From NCBI GenBank assembly GCA_025517525.1, contig JAOPJZ010000009.1, forward strand, positions 56,382-120,381: a stretch of 64,000 bases of DNA, in the 5' to 3' direction. Under the pieces are notes generated by a model. The model did not search any database and was not told the DNA's origin. It saw only the letters and a program-made list of their open reading frames with translations. Origin of the DNA: Natronosalvus hydrolyticus. Its GTDB lineage: Archaea; Halobacteriota; Halobacteria; Halobacteriales; Natrialbaceae. A program made the position numbers and the translations under genes. Shown piece by piece: positions 26,536 to 35,204 of the stretch. Positions within the stretch are counted from its first letter, which is position 1; every line of letters begins with the position of its first letter.

Positions 26536-26919
26536 TTACTCGTCCTCGAGCGCGTCGGCGATGCGATTGAGCGCTCGCGTCTGGTCGCGCAGTTCGTCTC
26601 GGACCTGACGGACCTCGCGAACGAGTTCTTCGTTGCCGACGCCGGAGTCGCCACCGGCACCCGGACCGCCGGGACCGCCGGGTCCACCGCCCATCATGCC
26701 GCCCATCATCTGCGCCAGCGGGTTGCCACCCATGCCGGGGCCGCCAGGGCCGCCGCCACCGCCACCACCGAACGGGCTTTCCGGTGGGCCTTCGCCTTCA
26801 CCGGCTTCCTGTTCGCGTTTCTCTCGGATTTCCTCGACGCGCTCGCGGAACGATTTCTCCTCGCCGTCGTCGCCATTTTCGGCTTCGTCTTCGGCTCCGT
26901 TTTCGTGTTCGTCTGCCAT
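26536..26919 (-). CDS. Glycine/methionine-rich acidic protein, unknown function
   Basis: The 127-residue protein starts MADEHENGAEDEAENG. Three zones can be seen: an acidic N-terminus with a charged helix (SFRERVEEIREKREQE, about 22-40); a Gly/Pro/Met-rich middle (about 48-97, repeats such as GGPGGPG and AQMMGGMMGGG); and a C-terminal helix (VREVRQVRDELRDQTRALN) that could form a coiled coil. Short helices around a flexible Gly-rich core may indicate oligomerisation. I know no functional family. It converges on the GT4 gene, 19 bp apart. Confidence 0.75.
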   Translation of the reverse strand: MADEHENGAEDEAENGDDGEEKSFRERVEEIREKREQEAGEGEGPPESPFGGGGGGGPGGPGMGGNPLAQMMGGMMGGGPGGPGGPGAGGDSGVGNEELVREVRQVRDELRDQTRALNRIADALEDE

Positions 26920-26978
26920 ACCCGACCTTCTCGAGCGGGCCGGAAAAGGATTGTTATAGCCACTGTCGATTGGCCACG

Positions 26979-27032
26979 CGTGTCGTCTTTCGTCATGCGT
27001 GTCGTCTTTCGTCACACGTATCGTCTCTGCTA
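26979..27032. repeat. 19-bp tandem repeat, about 2.7 copies
   Basis: CGTGTCGTCTTTCGTCATG is repeated with period 19 (second copy ends CACA, third copy degenerates to CGTATCGTCTCTGC). It lies upstream of the Gly-rich protein gene in a 314-bp gap (26920-27233) that otherwise holds no gene I can support. Confidence 0.6.
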
Positions 27033-27233
27033 GTACTCCGTCAAGCGTCGATGTGTGAGTCAAACCAGACAACCGCTATCGGTTCGACCCACACGTTCAG
27101 GCTTGACGAAACACTAGTCACCCGCCTGGACCTCGAGCCGTGACGGGGCTTCGAGCCCTGACGACACCAGTCTCGAGTGTGTAAAACGCTCCCGTGCACA
27201 AACGCTTTGATGGATTCGTCCCTCGAGTGTCGT

Positions 27234-27359
27234 ATGGGCCTGTCTGATGGGCTGACGGACGTGTTCGCACCGGAGTTTCTCGAGGCACTTCTGGTGTTAG
27301 CGATTGTCGTCGTGTTCGTCCTCAGCGTACTCGGGTTGGTTCTGGTCCTCCTTCGGTAA
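27234..27359 (+). CDS. Small single-helix membrane protein, 41 residues
   Basis: The protein starts MGLSDGLTDVFAPEF and consists mainly of one long hydrophobic helix (about residues 16-40, Leu/Val-rich, ending VLVLLR). A start at 27210 (MDSSLECR) would add eight residues. The codon use and short hydrophilic lead fit a real small membrane protein, many of which are conserved in haloarchaea. No family recognised. Confidence 0.5.
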   Translation: MGLSDGLTDVFAPEFLEALLVLAIVVVFVLSVLGLVLVLLR

Positions 27360-27458
27360 GCCATGTCTTGCTGTGCTCGAGTACCGGCCCAGAATCCGTG
27401 TCTCGGACATGAAGTGTGCGGTTCACTCGAAAGACGGGCTTCACACCAACATATCCAG

Positions 27459-28397
27459 TCAGCCGAACGAAGCGAGTGACGACTGTAAATCACTGGCGTC
27501 GTCGCCCGTGCCCTGATCGAGTTCGTAGCCAACCAGATCGCGGAGGTCGACGGCGTAAGCCGTCCCCTGACGCTCGAGGACGAGGAGTCGGCCTTTCGTC
27601 CCGATGACCGTCCCCGACAGGTGTGTCTCCGCGATTGGCTGGCGCTCGAGGTCGAATCCGTACTCGAACGTAAAGCGGTCGATCACGTCGAAGGCGTCGC
27701 GCTCGAGCAGCGCGTTCCATGCGGCAACGTCGATCCCCTTGGCGATGCTTGAAACTTTTGCAGGCGTGCGGACGCGGTCGACCAGTCCCTGTTCGTCGGC
27801 AATCGTGGCCTCGAGTTCGCGGGCGATACGGCCGTCAGCCACCGTATGGATGTGTGCCGCGACATCGGCACCTTGTTCGCGAAGGCGAGTCTCGAGTCGC
27901 CACTCGCGGGTGACGCCAACTTTGAACGTGTCCGGAGCGAAGCCGGCGAGGTAGACCGCGTGGGTCTCAAAACAGTCCATCTCGTCTTTCAGGCAGGTGC
28001 CCGTACAGCGTGCACAGACCCACGTGCTGGTGTGATATGGACAGTGTGGGGCCGCCTCCCGGTCACAGGGCTGGTGTCGGTCCCCGTCGAAGACACCGGC
28101 ACAGTGTCGGTCCCCGAGGGTGTACTCGAGCGTGGTGCCTGGCTCGAGCGCGATGGTCGTGATTTCGGACGCGGCCCCGTGACCGGAATCACCATCGTCA
28201 GCCCCCGTAACACGGCTCGCATCGCTACAGAACACTATCGCGTGACCGTCCGAATCGAGGGGAGAGCGCTTCGGTTCGTAGCCGACGATTTGCACAGGTA
28301 ACCGGTCGCGTCCACAGTAAAAAGTCGTACCGTTCACGGTCGTCTCGAACAGACTCGTGGCGTTTCCGGTGTCTCGAGTTAATTTCTCCCATCCCAT
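27459..28397 (-). CDS. DUF2797 family zinc-cysteine protein
   Basis: The 312-residue protein starts MGWEKLTRDTGNA; the ATG at 28397 is chosen because upstream frame overlaps the divergent gene and its promoter. It contains several Cys/His clusters: CAGVFDGDRHQPCDR, CPYHTSTWVCARCTGTCLKDEMDCFETH, which look like a metal-binding region. The GIY-YIG-like stretch HAVYLAGFAPDTFKVGVTRE, with later REQGADVAAHIH, matches what is described for DUF2797. A nuclease-like or nucleic-acid-binding role is possible, not shown. It shares a 34-bp divergent promoter region with the next gene. Confidence 0.78.
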   Translation of the reverse strand: MGWEKLTRDTGNATSLFETTVNGTTFYCGRDRLPVQIVGYEPKRSPLDSDGHAIVFCSDASRVTGADDGDSGHGAASEITTIALEPGTTLEYTLGDRHCAGVFDGDRHQPCDREAAPHCPYHTSTWVCARCTGTCLKDEMDCFETHAVYLAGFAPDTFKVGVTREWRLETRLREQGADVAAHIHTVADGRIARELEATIADEQGLVDRVRTPAKVSSIAKGIDVAAWNALLERDAFDVIDRFTFEYGFDLERQPIAETHLSGTVIGTKGRLLVLERQGTAYAVDLRDLVGYELDQGTGDDASDLQSSLASFG

Positions 28398-28431
28398 AAA
28401 GAATATAGTGTGCCCAAGCGAACCGGCGAGT
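28398..28431. promoter_or_regulatory. Compact divergent promoter region
   Basis: Only 34 bp separate the DUF2797 and BsuPI-type start codons, including the AT-rich AAAGAATATAGTG. Both genes would need TATA boxes inside or overlapping the opposite gene's start, so their expression is probably linked. Confidence 0.35.
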
Positions 28432-28764
28432 ATGACACTCGAGGGGACGCTCGACGTGACGGTTTCGGATGGGACGCCGTCGTTTGCACTCACGGTCGAA
28501 AACGCGGGCACAGAGCCGGTAACGTTCCAGTTTATGACCGGGTGCTCGGCGGATTTCGCCGTCGAAGCCGATGGCACCGAGGTGTGGCGACTGACCGAGA
28601 ACCGAATGTTCACCCAGGTGATCTCCTCGGAAACGCTCGAGCCAGGCCAGCAACGAACCTACGAGGCGACCGGTGACTCGCTCGATCCGGGGCAGTACAC
28701 GGCCGTGGGCGAACTCGCCGCGAAAAATCACGACTGCACGGCGCGAACCGACTTTTCGGTCTGA
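28432..28764 (+). CDS. BsuPI-type (intracellular proteinase inhibitor-like) protein
   Basis: The 110-residue protein starts MTLEGTLDVTVSDGTPSF. It is a single immunoglobulin-like beta domain: FALTVENAGTEPVTFQF, then DGTEVWRLTENRMFTQV, then LEPGQQRTYEATGDSLDPG, the hallmark pattern of the BsuPI domain. There is no signal peptide, so it is probably cytoplasmic. BsuPI of Bacillus inhibits a serine protease; in archaea the role is untested. Confidence 0.8.
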   Translation: MTLEGTLDVTVSDGTPSFALTVENAGTEPVTFQFMTGCSADFAVEADGTEVWRLTENRMFTQVISSETLEPGQQRTYEATGDSLDPGQYTAVGELAAKNHDCTARTDFSV

Positions 28765-28904
28765 ACGCTGTTCGAGTCGTTCGATCTACACACGAGACGC
28801 TTGTGGTTTGACTCGAGTCCGCTCGCTGCTTCTTTGTTCTGCCGTGTAGGCTCGGATGGAATTGTATCAATCAAAACCGACTACAACTGCCCGCCGTCAG
28901 AACG

Positions 28905-28913
28905 TTTATTCGT
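28905..28913 (+). promoter_or_regulatory. Probable TATA box of first acs gene
   Basis: GTTTATTCG is centred about 26 bp before the ATG at 28935, predicting a leaderless transcript. Confidence 0.5.
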
Positions 28914-28934
28914 CTTTCGACCATCGCTATCGAT

Positions 28935-30893
28935 ATGGACCGAGAGACTGTCGACGAGGCGACGGACGTCACGCGACAGTCACCGCCGTCGTCGTTCCTC
29001 GAGGGGGCCAACGTCACCGACGGGTCGATCAGGGAGACGTTTTCGAGCGAGTGGCCCGAGTGCTGGGACCGAGCGGGTGCATCCCTCGACTGGATGGAAC
29101 CGTACTCGAGGGTACTCGACAGGCGAAACCCGCCGTTTTATCGCTGGTTTCCGGATGGCACGCTCAACGCCTCCTACAACTGTCTGGATCGCCACCTCGA
29201 GTCGGGGCGAAAGAACCACGCGGCGATCAGGTGGGAAGGGAAAGACGGCGAACGCCGCACCTACACCTATCGGGAACTGTTCGTCGAGGTAAACGAGTGT
29301 GCGGCCGCCTTGCGAGCGCTGGGAGTGGGCGAAGACGACGTCGTGACGATTTATCTGCCGATGATTCCCGAACTGCCGATTGCGATGCTCGCGTGTGCCC
29401 GTCTGGGTGCACCGCACTCGGTCGTGTTTGCGGGCCTGTCGGCGGCCGCACTCGCTACGCGGATGGAGGCTGCAGACAGCGAGTACCTGATTACCTGTGA
29501 TGGGTACTACCGTCGTGGCGATGCGTTCAATCAGAAGAGCAAAGCAGACAACGCCCGGTTCTCGCTCGAGACCGACGTGACCACCGTCGTGGTCGACCGA
29601 CTCGGGGAGGCACTCCCGCACGTCCTCGGCGATGGCGAACACGATTACGGCGACCTGCTCGAGGCCCACTCGAGGGAAACGGTCGAACCGGTCGCTCGAG
29701 ACGCCGAGGACATGCTGTTTTTGATGTATACGTCGGGAACGACTGGTGAACCCAAAGGAGTCGTGCACTCGACGGGGGGCTATCTCGCCTACGCCGCCTG
29801 GACGAGCCAGGCCGTGCTCGACGTCAAGCCCGAGGACACCTACTGGTGTGCGGCCGACATCGGCTGGATTACGGGCCACAGCTACATCGTTTACGGGCCG
29901 CTCGCACTCGGGACGACGACGGTGATGTACGAGGGGACGCCCGATTATCCCGACCGTGACCGTCTCTGGGAGATCGTCGAACGGATGGCCGTCGACGTTT
30001 TTTATACCGCACCGACGGCCGTCAGGGCGTTCATGAAGTGGGGAACTGAGTATCCTGATGCGTACGACCGCTCGAGTCTGCGCTTGCTCGGGACGGTGGG
30101 TGAGCCGATCAATCCACGCGCCTGGCACTGGTACCGTGATCACATCGGCGACGGCGAGTGTCCGATCGTCGACACCTGGTGGCAAACCGAAACCGGGGGA
30201 ATCACTATCTCGACACTGCCCGGCGTCGACGACATGAAACCCGGCGCGGCCGGCCCGCCGCTTCCCGGCATCGACGTCGAGTTACTCGCTGGGGACGGCT
30301 CGCCGGTCGACGTCGGCGAACCCGGCTATCTCACGCTCACGAAACCCTGGCCCGGCATGGCCAAGACGCTGTATGACGGCGACGATAGCTTTCTCGAGGA
30401 ATACTGGAGCCAGTTTTCCGACCCCGAGGCGGACGACTGGCGCTACGCGAGCGGTGACGCCGCTCGGATGGACGACGACGGCTATCTGACGATTCTGGGC
30501 CGGGTCGACGACGTGATCAACGTCGCGGGCCGGCGATTCAGCACGATGGAAATCGAGAGCGCTATCGTCGGCGTTGAGGGCATCGCTGAGGCGGCCGTCG
30601 TCGGCGGGCCCGACGGTGCGACGGTGTATGCCTACGTGAGCACCGAGGGCGACACCGAACCGGACGGATCTATCGAATCTCGCGTCATCAATGCCGTCGA
30701 GACGGCTATCGGCCCGATCGCTCGCCCGGAGCGGATCGTATTCACGCCCGAACTGCCGAAGACCCGGTCGGGAAAGATCATGCGCCGTCTGCTCGAGGAC
30801 GTGACCAACGGCGAATCGCTGGGTGACACGAGCGCGTTGCGGAATCCTGAAATCGTCGGCGAGATTCAATCGGCGATCGGGGCTCGAGACTGA
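28935..30893 (+). CDS. acs: Acetyl-CoA synthetase paralogue 1 (AMP-forming)
   Basis: Acs activates acetate: acetate + ATP + CoA gives acetyl-CoA + AMP + PPi. The 652-residue product has the P-loop-like MYTSGTTGEPKGVVHSTGG, the acyl-site VDTWWQTETGG (the Trp restricts the pocket to small acids), YASGDAARMDDDGYL, and the catalytic Lys in PELPKTRSGKIMRRLLED. The C-terminal hinge region reads INVAGRRFSTMEIE instead of the usual INVSGHRLGT seen in paralogue 2, and the following loop is shorter. So activity is likely but substrate preference or CoA step may differ. It is the first of two acs genes around a regulator. Confidence 0.92.
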   Translation: MDRETVDEATDVTRQSPPSSFLEGANVTDGSIRETFSSEWPECWDRAGASLDWMEPYSRVLDRRNPPFYRWFPDGTLNASYNCLDRHLESGRKNHAAIRWEGKDGERRTYTYRELFVEVNECAAALRALGVGEDDVVTIYLPMIPELPIAMLACARLGAPHSVVFAGLSAAALATRMEAADSEYLITCDGYYRRGDAFNQKSKADNARFSLETDVTTVVVDRLGEALPHVLGDGEHDYGDLLEAHSRETVEPVARDAEDMLFLMYTSGTTGEPKGVVHSTGGYLAYAAWTSQAVLDVKPEDTYWCAADIGWITGHSYIVYGPLALGTTTVMYEGTPDYPDRDRLWEIVERMAVDVFYTAPTAVRAFMKWGTEYPDAYDRSSLRLLGTVGEPINPRAWHWYRDHIGDGECPIVDTWWQTETGGITISTLPGVDDMKPGAAGPPLPGIDVELLAGDGSPVDVGEPGYLTLTKPWPGMAKTLYDGDDSFLEEYWSQFSDPEADDWRYASGDAARMDDDGYLTILGRVDDVINVAGRRFSTMEIESAIVGVEGIAEAAVVGGPDGATVYAYVSTEGDTEPDGSIESRVINAVETAIGPIARPERIVFTPELPKTRSGKIMRRLLEDVTNGESLGDTSALRNPEIVGEIQSAIGARD

Positions 30894-30981
30894 TTTCGCG
30901 ATACCAAATTTCACGAAACGGCTATTCGACCTGTTACTCCAATTTCACCGCTATTCTAGTCGCTATCGCCGTCAAGAGCAA

Positions 30982-30990
30982 CATCTTTAT
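30982..30990 (+). promoter_or_regulatory. Probable TATA box of the acs-linked regulator
   Basis: CTTTATTTT is centred about 31 bp before the ATG at 31017, showing that this gene can be transcribed separately from the upstream acs. Confidence 0.4.
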
Positions 30991-31016
30991 TTTCGAGCTA
31001 CTCGATATCGCGAAAC

Positions 31017-32867
31017 ATGAACGGCCACGACTCGAGTGAGGGTCCGCTCGATTCGACGGGATACGACGCGATTCTCGACGGGGCAGACACCTTTCGCGAG
31101 GCACTGGTCGTTCGCCTGTGCGGCGAGGTCGGCTTGCGCCCGGCAGAAATCGCGGCCCTGACGCCCGACCGTCTTCGACTCTTGCAGGAGGAGCCGCCAC
31201 GATATGGGCTTGACGTCCCGGTAGTCGACCACGGCGGGCGATCGGACTCGTCGGGAGTCGACCGAACGGCGTACGTTCCAGTCGGCGTCGAACAATCGTT
31301 ACGACGGTATGCGACGAGCAACGATATCGACGGCGACGCCCGCTTGTTTCCGGTGACGCCACGACGCCTCCAGATGCTGGTCGCCGAGGTGACCACTCGT
31401 GCAAGCGAGAAATACGATGATCCGTCGCTCGAGACCGTCTCCTCGAGTGAGTTACGCCAGTATTTCGCCCGGCACGCGCTGGTCGACCACGAGATCAATC
31501 CGCGGGTGGTCAAAGCCGTTGGCGGGTGGCACAGTTTCGAGGCGCTCGAGCCCTACCTGGAGCCGCCGACAGCGGAGCGTATCGTCAGCGCGTTTGCCGC
31601 CCTCGAGCCTGCGAGCCAGGGGGACGCTGTCGGTACGGATCGAACGTCCCCACTTCCCGATGACGAAACCGACGTTGACGACACCGCCGATTCGGCGTTC
31701 GATCCACGCGAGTGTCACGGGTCGCTGACGACGGCGCTTCTGGAGGCTCCGACCCACGAAGCCATCGAGACTGCTGTCTGTGACGTCCTGATCGACAGCG
31801 TCTACGAACTGGCGTGGATCGACCGGTCGACGATTTCGGGTGATAGCCGAGAGCATCGGACCGTTAGCGGCGAACCCGAGGAACTGATCGAGGCGACTGC
31901 AGGGCGAATCGACGGTCTGGGTTCCAATATCGAGGATCCTGCTCTCGAGTCGAGTGTGAGGATAGAGCAAGATATCGTCGCGGACTCGACGCTCGAGGGT
32001 GGGGTCGCCACGATACCGATCACCTACGGCGATTCCGTCTACGGCGTTCTCGGTGTTGGAACCGATCGCTCGAACGCGTTCGGGGAGGGCGAGTGTACGT
32101 GGCTCGAAACCGTTGCTCGCCAGGTTGGTCACGCTATTGCGGCCGTCCGTCGCCGGAACCTCCTGTTTTCGGATACCGTCGTCGAACTCGAGTTTCACTC
32201 TCGGGACGACCGGTCGTTTTTCGTCGAGACCTCGCGAGCCCTCGAGTGTTGCTTCGCGCTCGATTCGCTGGTGCCAGTCGAAGAGGGAACGCACCTCTAT
32301 TACATGCGCGTTACGGGGACCACGCCCGACGCCGTCTTCGACCGGGTTGCTGACGCCGAGTTCATCGAGGATTGCCGGGTTATCGACACCTACGAAGATG
32401 GCAGTCGCCTCGAGTTCGTCGTCTCTGGGGCATCACCGACCCTGACGCTGATGGAGTACGGCGTCACGATTCTCGAGTCGGTGACCGAAGCCGGCTCCAC
32501 GACGATCACCGCGGAGTGTGCGAGCGACACGGATATTCGGACCATCGTGGGCGGCCTTCGCCGGTCCTTCCCGGACTCCGAACTAGTTGGCAAACGGACG
32601 CTCGAGCGCTCGGTACAGACTGCACAGGCGTTCCACACGGGCCTCGAGGATCGACTGACTGACCGCCAGGAAGCCTCGCTTCGGGCAGCCTACTTCGGTG
32701 GCTATTACGACTGGCCGCGCGAGAGTACGGCCGAAGAAATCGCCGACGCGATGGGGGTCTCCTCGCCGACGTTACACAACCACCTCCGGAAAGGCCAACA
32801 CGAACTCCTCCGGACGTTTTTCGATGCTGACACGGTCGAAGAGCCCTCGAGACGCAGTTCTCGGTAA
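31017..32867 (+). CDS. HTH-10 regulator with tyrosine-recombinase-like N-terminus and GAF domain
   Basis: The 616-residue protein has three parts. Residues about 15-200 resemble a tyrosine-recombinase catalytic domain: LCGEVGLRPAEIAAL (first Arg), SSSELRQYFARHAL (second Arg, but Ser in place of the usual His) and GGWHSFEALEPYLEP (Tyr kept). Residues about 235-385 form a GAF-like sensor (VYGVLGVGTDRSNAFGEGE). Residues about 395-530 form the bacterio-opsin-activator middle module, and the C-terminus (about 545-600: LTDRQEASLRAAYFGGYYDW, AEEIADAMGVSSPTLHNHL) is an HTH-10 domain. It lies between two acs genes and probably regulates acetate metabolism; the recombinase-like part may serve DNA binding only. 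Confidence 0.87.
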   Translation: MNGHDSSEGPLDSTGYDAILDGADTFREALVVRLCGEVGLRPAEIAALTPDRLRLLQEEPPRYGLDVPVVDHGGRSDSSGVDRTAYVPVGVEQSLRRYATSNDIDGDARLFPVTPRRLQMLVAEVTTRASEKYDDPSLETVSSSELRQYFARHALVDHEINPRVVKAVGGWHSFEALEPYLEPPTAERIVSAFAALEPASQGDAVGTDRTSPLPDDETDVDDTADSAFDPRECHGSLTTALLEAPTHEAIETAVCDVLIDSVYELAWIDRSTISGDSREHRTVSGEPEELIEATAGRIDGLGSNIEDPALESSVRIEQDIVADSTLEGGVATIPITYGDSVYGVLGVGTDRSNAFGEGECTWLETVARQVGHAIAAVRRRNLLFSDTVVELEFHSRDDRSFFVETSRALECCFALDSLVPVEEGTHLYYMRVTGTTPDAVFDRVADAEFIEDCRVIDTYEDGSRLEFVVSGASPTLTLMEYGVTILESVTEAGSTTITAECASDTDIRTIVGGLRRSFPDSELVGKRTLERSVQTAQAFHTGLEDRLTDRQEASLRAAYFGGYYDWPRESTAEEIADAMGVSSPTLHNHLRKGQHELLRTFFDADTVEEPSRRSSR

Positions 32868-33008
32868 ACCGTTGTGTCTCGAGGGAGTCTGTACGTGATC
32901 ACGTTCGAATACTAAGCTTCTAGAGCGGTCATCGATTTCGACGTGCCCACATTTTGTACACCTAGATTCGGTATTTACCCCGTTAATGCTACACTGGTAT
33001 ATTGTCAC

Positions 33009-34982
33009 ATGTCACAGGAAGAACCGGCCCTCGAGGCGCGACTTGCTGAAGGAGAGAGCTACGAACCCCCACAGTCGTTCGTCGAGCAGGCGAACGTCAA
33101 CGATCCGGCGATTTACGACGAGTTCGAGGAGAACTGGCCCGGCTGTTGGGAACGAGCCGCCGATCTGGTATCGTGGTCTCAAGAGTATGACACGGTCCTC
33201 GAGGCGGATGATGCGCCGTTCTATCGATGGTTCACGGGCGGTGAACTGAACGCGTCGTACAACTGTCTTGACCGGCACGTCGAGGATGGGCGGAAGAATC
33301 AGGCGGCGATCAAGTGGGAAGGCGAACTTGGCGAGACGCGCACCTACACGTACGGCGACCTGCTGAACGAGGTCGAGGCGTTTGCAGCGAGTCTCCGCGA
33401 CCTGGGCGTCGAGGAAGACGACGTCGTCACGCTGTACATGCCGATGATCCCCGAACTCCCGATTGCGATGCTCGCGTGTGCGCGTCTCGGCGCGCCACAC
33501 TCGGTCGTCTTCGGCGGCTTCTCGGCGGATGCGCTGGCAACCCGGATGAACGCCGCCGACAGCGAGTATCTGGTCACCTGTGACGGCTACTACCGCCGTG
33601 GCGACGCGCTCGATCACCTCTCGAAGGCCAACGAAGGCCTTGCCGACGTCGAACACGCTGTCGACACCGTCGTCGTCGACCGACTGGGTGCGGAACTTGC
33701 ACACAGTCTGGCTGATAGCCAGCACGACTACGGAGAACTCGTGGCCGCTCACGAGGGCGAATCGGTCGAACCGGTCGCTCGAGACGCCGAGGACATGCTG
33801 TTTTTGATGTACACGTCGGGAACGACGGGCCAGCCGAAGGGTGTCAAACACACGACGGGTGGCTATCTCTCGTACGCAGCGTGGACGAGCCACGCGGTTC
33901 TGGATATCAAGCCTGAGGACACCTACTGGTGTGCGGCCGACATCGGCTGGATTACGGGTCACAGCTACATCGTTTACGGGCCGCTCGCACTCGGGACGAC
34001 GACGGTGATGTACGAAGGGACGCCCGACTACCCGGAGAAAGACCGCCTGTGGGAACTTATCGAGAAAAACCGGGTCGACATCTTCTACACCGCCCCCACC
34101 GCCATCCGCGCGTTCATGAAATGGGGCACGGAGTACCCCGAATCCCACGACCTCTCGAGTCTGCGCTTGCTTGGCACAGTGGGCGAGCCAATTAACCCAC
34201 GCGCCTGGCAGTGGTACTACGATAACATCGGTGGCGGCGAGTGTCCGATCGTCGACACCTGGTGGCAAACCGAAACCGGCGGCATGATGATCACGACACT
34301 GCCCGGCATCGGGGAGATGAAACCAGGGTCTGCGGGCCCGCCGCTACCAGGTCTCGACGCGAGGATCGTCGACGCTGCTGGCAACGACGTCGATCCCGGA
34401 AACGCGGGCTACCTGACCGTCCAGAAACCCTGGCCCGGCATGCTCCGCACGCTGTACAAGAACGACGACCGCTTCCTCAACGAGTACTGGCGCGAGTACT
34501 CCGACGAAGACGCCGACGACTGGGTCTACTTCCCCGAAGATGGCGCGAAAGTCGACGAAGACGGCTACATCACCATCCTCGGACGCGTCGACGACGTGAT
34601 CAACGTCTCCGGCCATCGGCTCGGCACGATGGAGATCGAAAGCGCCATCGTCGGCGTCGAAGGCGTCGCCGAAGCCGCCGTCGTCGGCGGCGACCACGAG
34701 ATGAAAGGAAAAGCCGTCTACGCCTACGTGATCCCGGAAGACGGCTACGAAGACAGCGACAATCTCGAGGCCAGAATCGTCGAGGGCGTCGAAGAGGGCA
34801 TTGGACCGATTGCTCGCCCCGAAGCGGTCGTCGTCACTCCCGAACTACCGAAAACGCGATCGGGCAAGATTATGCGCCGACTGCTCGAGGACATCGCTTC
34901 CGGCAACGAACTGGGCAACACCTCGACGCTCCGGAACCCCGAAATCGTCGAGGAAATTGCCGCACAGGTAGAAAACGAGTGA
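33009..34982 (+). CDS. acs: Acetyl-CoA synthetase paralogue 2 (AMP-forming)
   Basis: The 657-residue product starts MSQEEPALEARLAEGE (ATG at 33009; upstream frame is AT-rich non-coding). All Acs signatures are standard: MYTSGTTGQPKGVKHTTGG, VDTWWQTETGGMM, hinge and A8 loop INVSGHRLGTMEIE, GDHEMKGKAVYAYV, and catalytic PELPKTRSGKIMRRLLED. It is the conventional member of the pair. Two blocks (33764-33811 and 33915-34028) are almost identical in DNA to paralogue 1, suggesting gene conversion. The symporter genes follow in the same direction. Confidence 0.95.
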   Translation: MSQEEPALEARLAEGESYEPPQSFVEQANVNDPAIYDEFEENWPGCWERAADLVSWSQEYDTVLEADDAPFYRWFTGGELNASYNCLDRHVEDGRKNQAAIKWEGELGETRTYTYGDLLNEVEAFAASLRDLGVEEDDVVTLYMPMIPELPIAMLACARLGAPHSVVFGGFSADALATRMNAADSEYLVTCDGYYRRGDALDHLSKANEGLADVEHAVDTVVVDRLGAELAHSLADSQHDYGELVAAHEGESVEPVARDAEDMLFLMYTSGTTGQPKGVKHTTGGYLSYAAWTSHAVLDIKPEDTYWCAADIGWITGHSYIVYGPLALGTTTVMYEGTPDYPEKDRLWELIEKNRVDIFYTAPTAIRAFMKWGTEYPESHDLSSLRLLGTVGEPINPRAWQWYYDNIGGGECPIVDTWWQTETGGMMITTLPGIGEMKPGSAGPPLPGLDARIVDAAGNDVDPGNAGYLTVQKPWPGMLRTLYKNDDRFLNEYWREYSDEDADDWVYFPEDGAKVDEDGYITILGRVDDVINVSGHRLGTMEIESAIVGVEGVAEAAVVGGDHEMKGKAVYAYVIPEDGYEDSDNLEARIVEGVEEGIGPIARPEAVVVTPELPKTRSGKIMRRLLEDIASGNELGNTSTLRNPEIVEEIAAQVENE

Positions 34983-35085
34983 GCGACGGTCGGGCAACCT
35001 GAGCCACCGGTTGGTCGTATTGATGGCGATGGATGGCGTTTTCGACCGTCTCTCACACCGCTACAATTCGTAACAGACCTTCGGG

Positions 35086-35151
35086 CCAGATCACGACCAA
35101 ACTCGAGCCACATCACGCCCAAACCCGAACCACATCACGACACAACCCGAG
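35086..35151. repeat. Three tandem 22-bp repeats before the symporter genes
   Basis: CCAGATCACGACCAAACTCGAG (35086-35107) is followed by two imperfect copies beginning CCACATCACG (35108-35129 and 35130-35151). The repeats occupy the leader of the DUF4212-symporter pair, within the 222-bp gap after acs paralogue 2. They could be regulator-binding sites with two-helical-turn spacing. Confidence 0.7.
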
Positions 35152-35204
35152 CGATTCCATGACACGAACGAAGGACACACCGGCAGACGGTGACGAACTC
35201 ACTC

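Noticed and set aside
34241..35002. Arg-rich frame inside acs paralogue 2
   Set aside because: Shadow of the acs reading frame.
35086..35151. Tandem repeats considered as a CRISPR array
   Set aside because: Copies abut without spacers and differ from each other; no cas genes.
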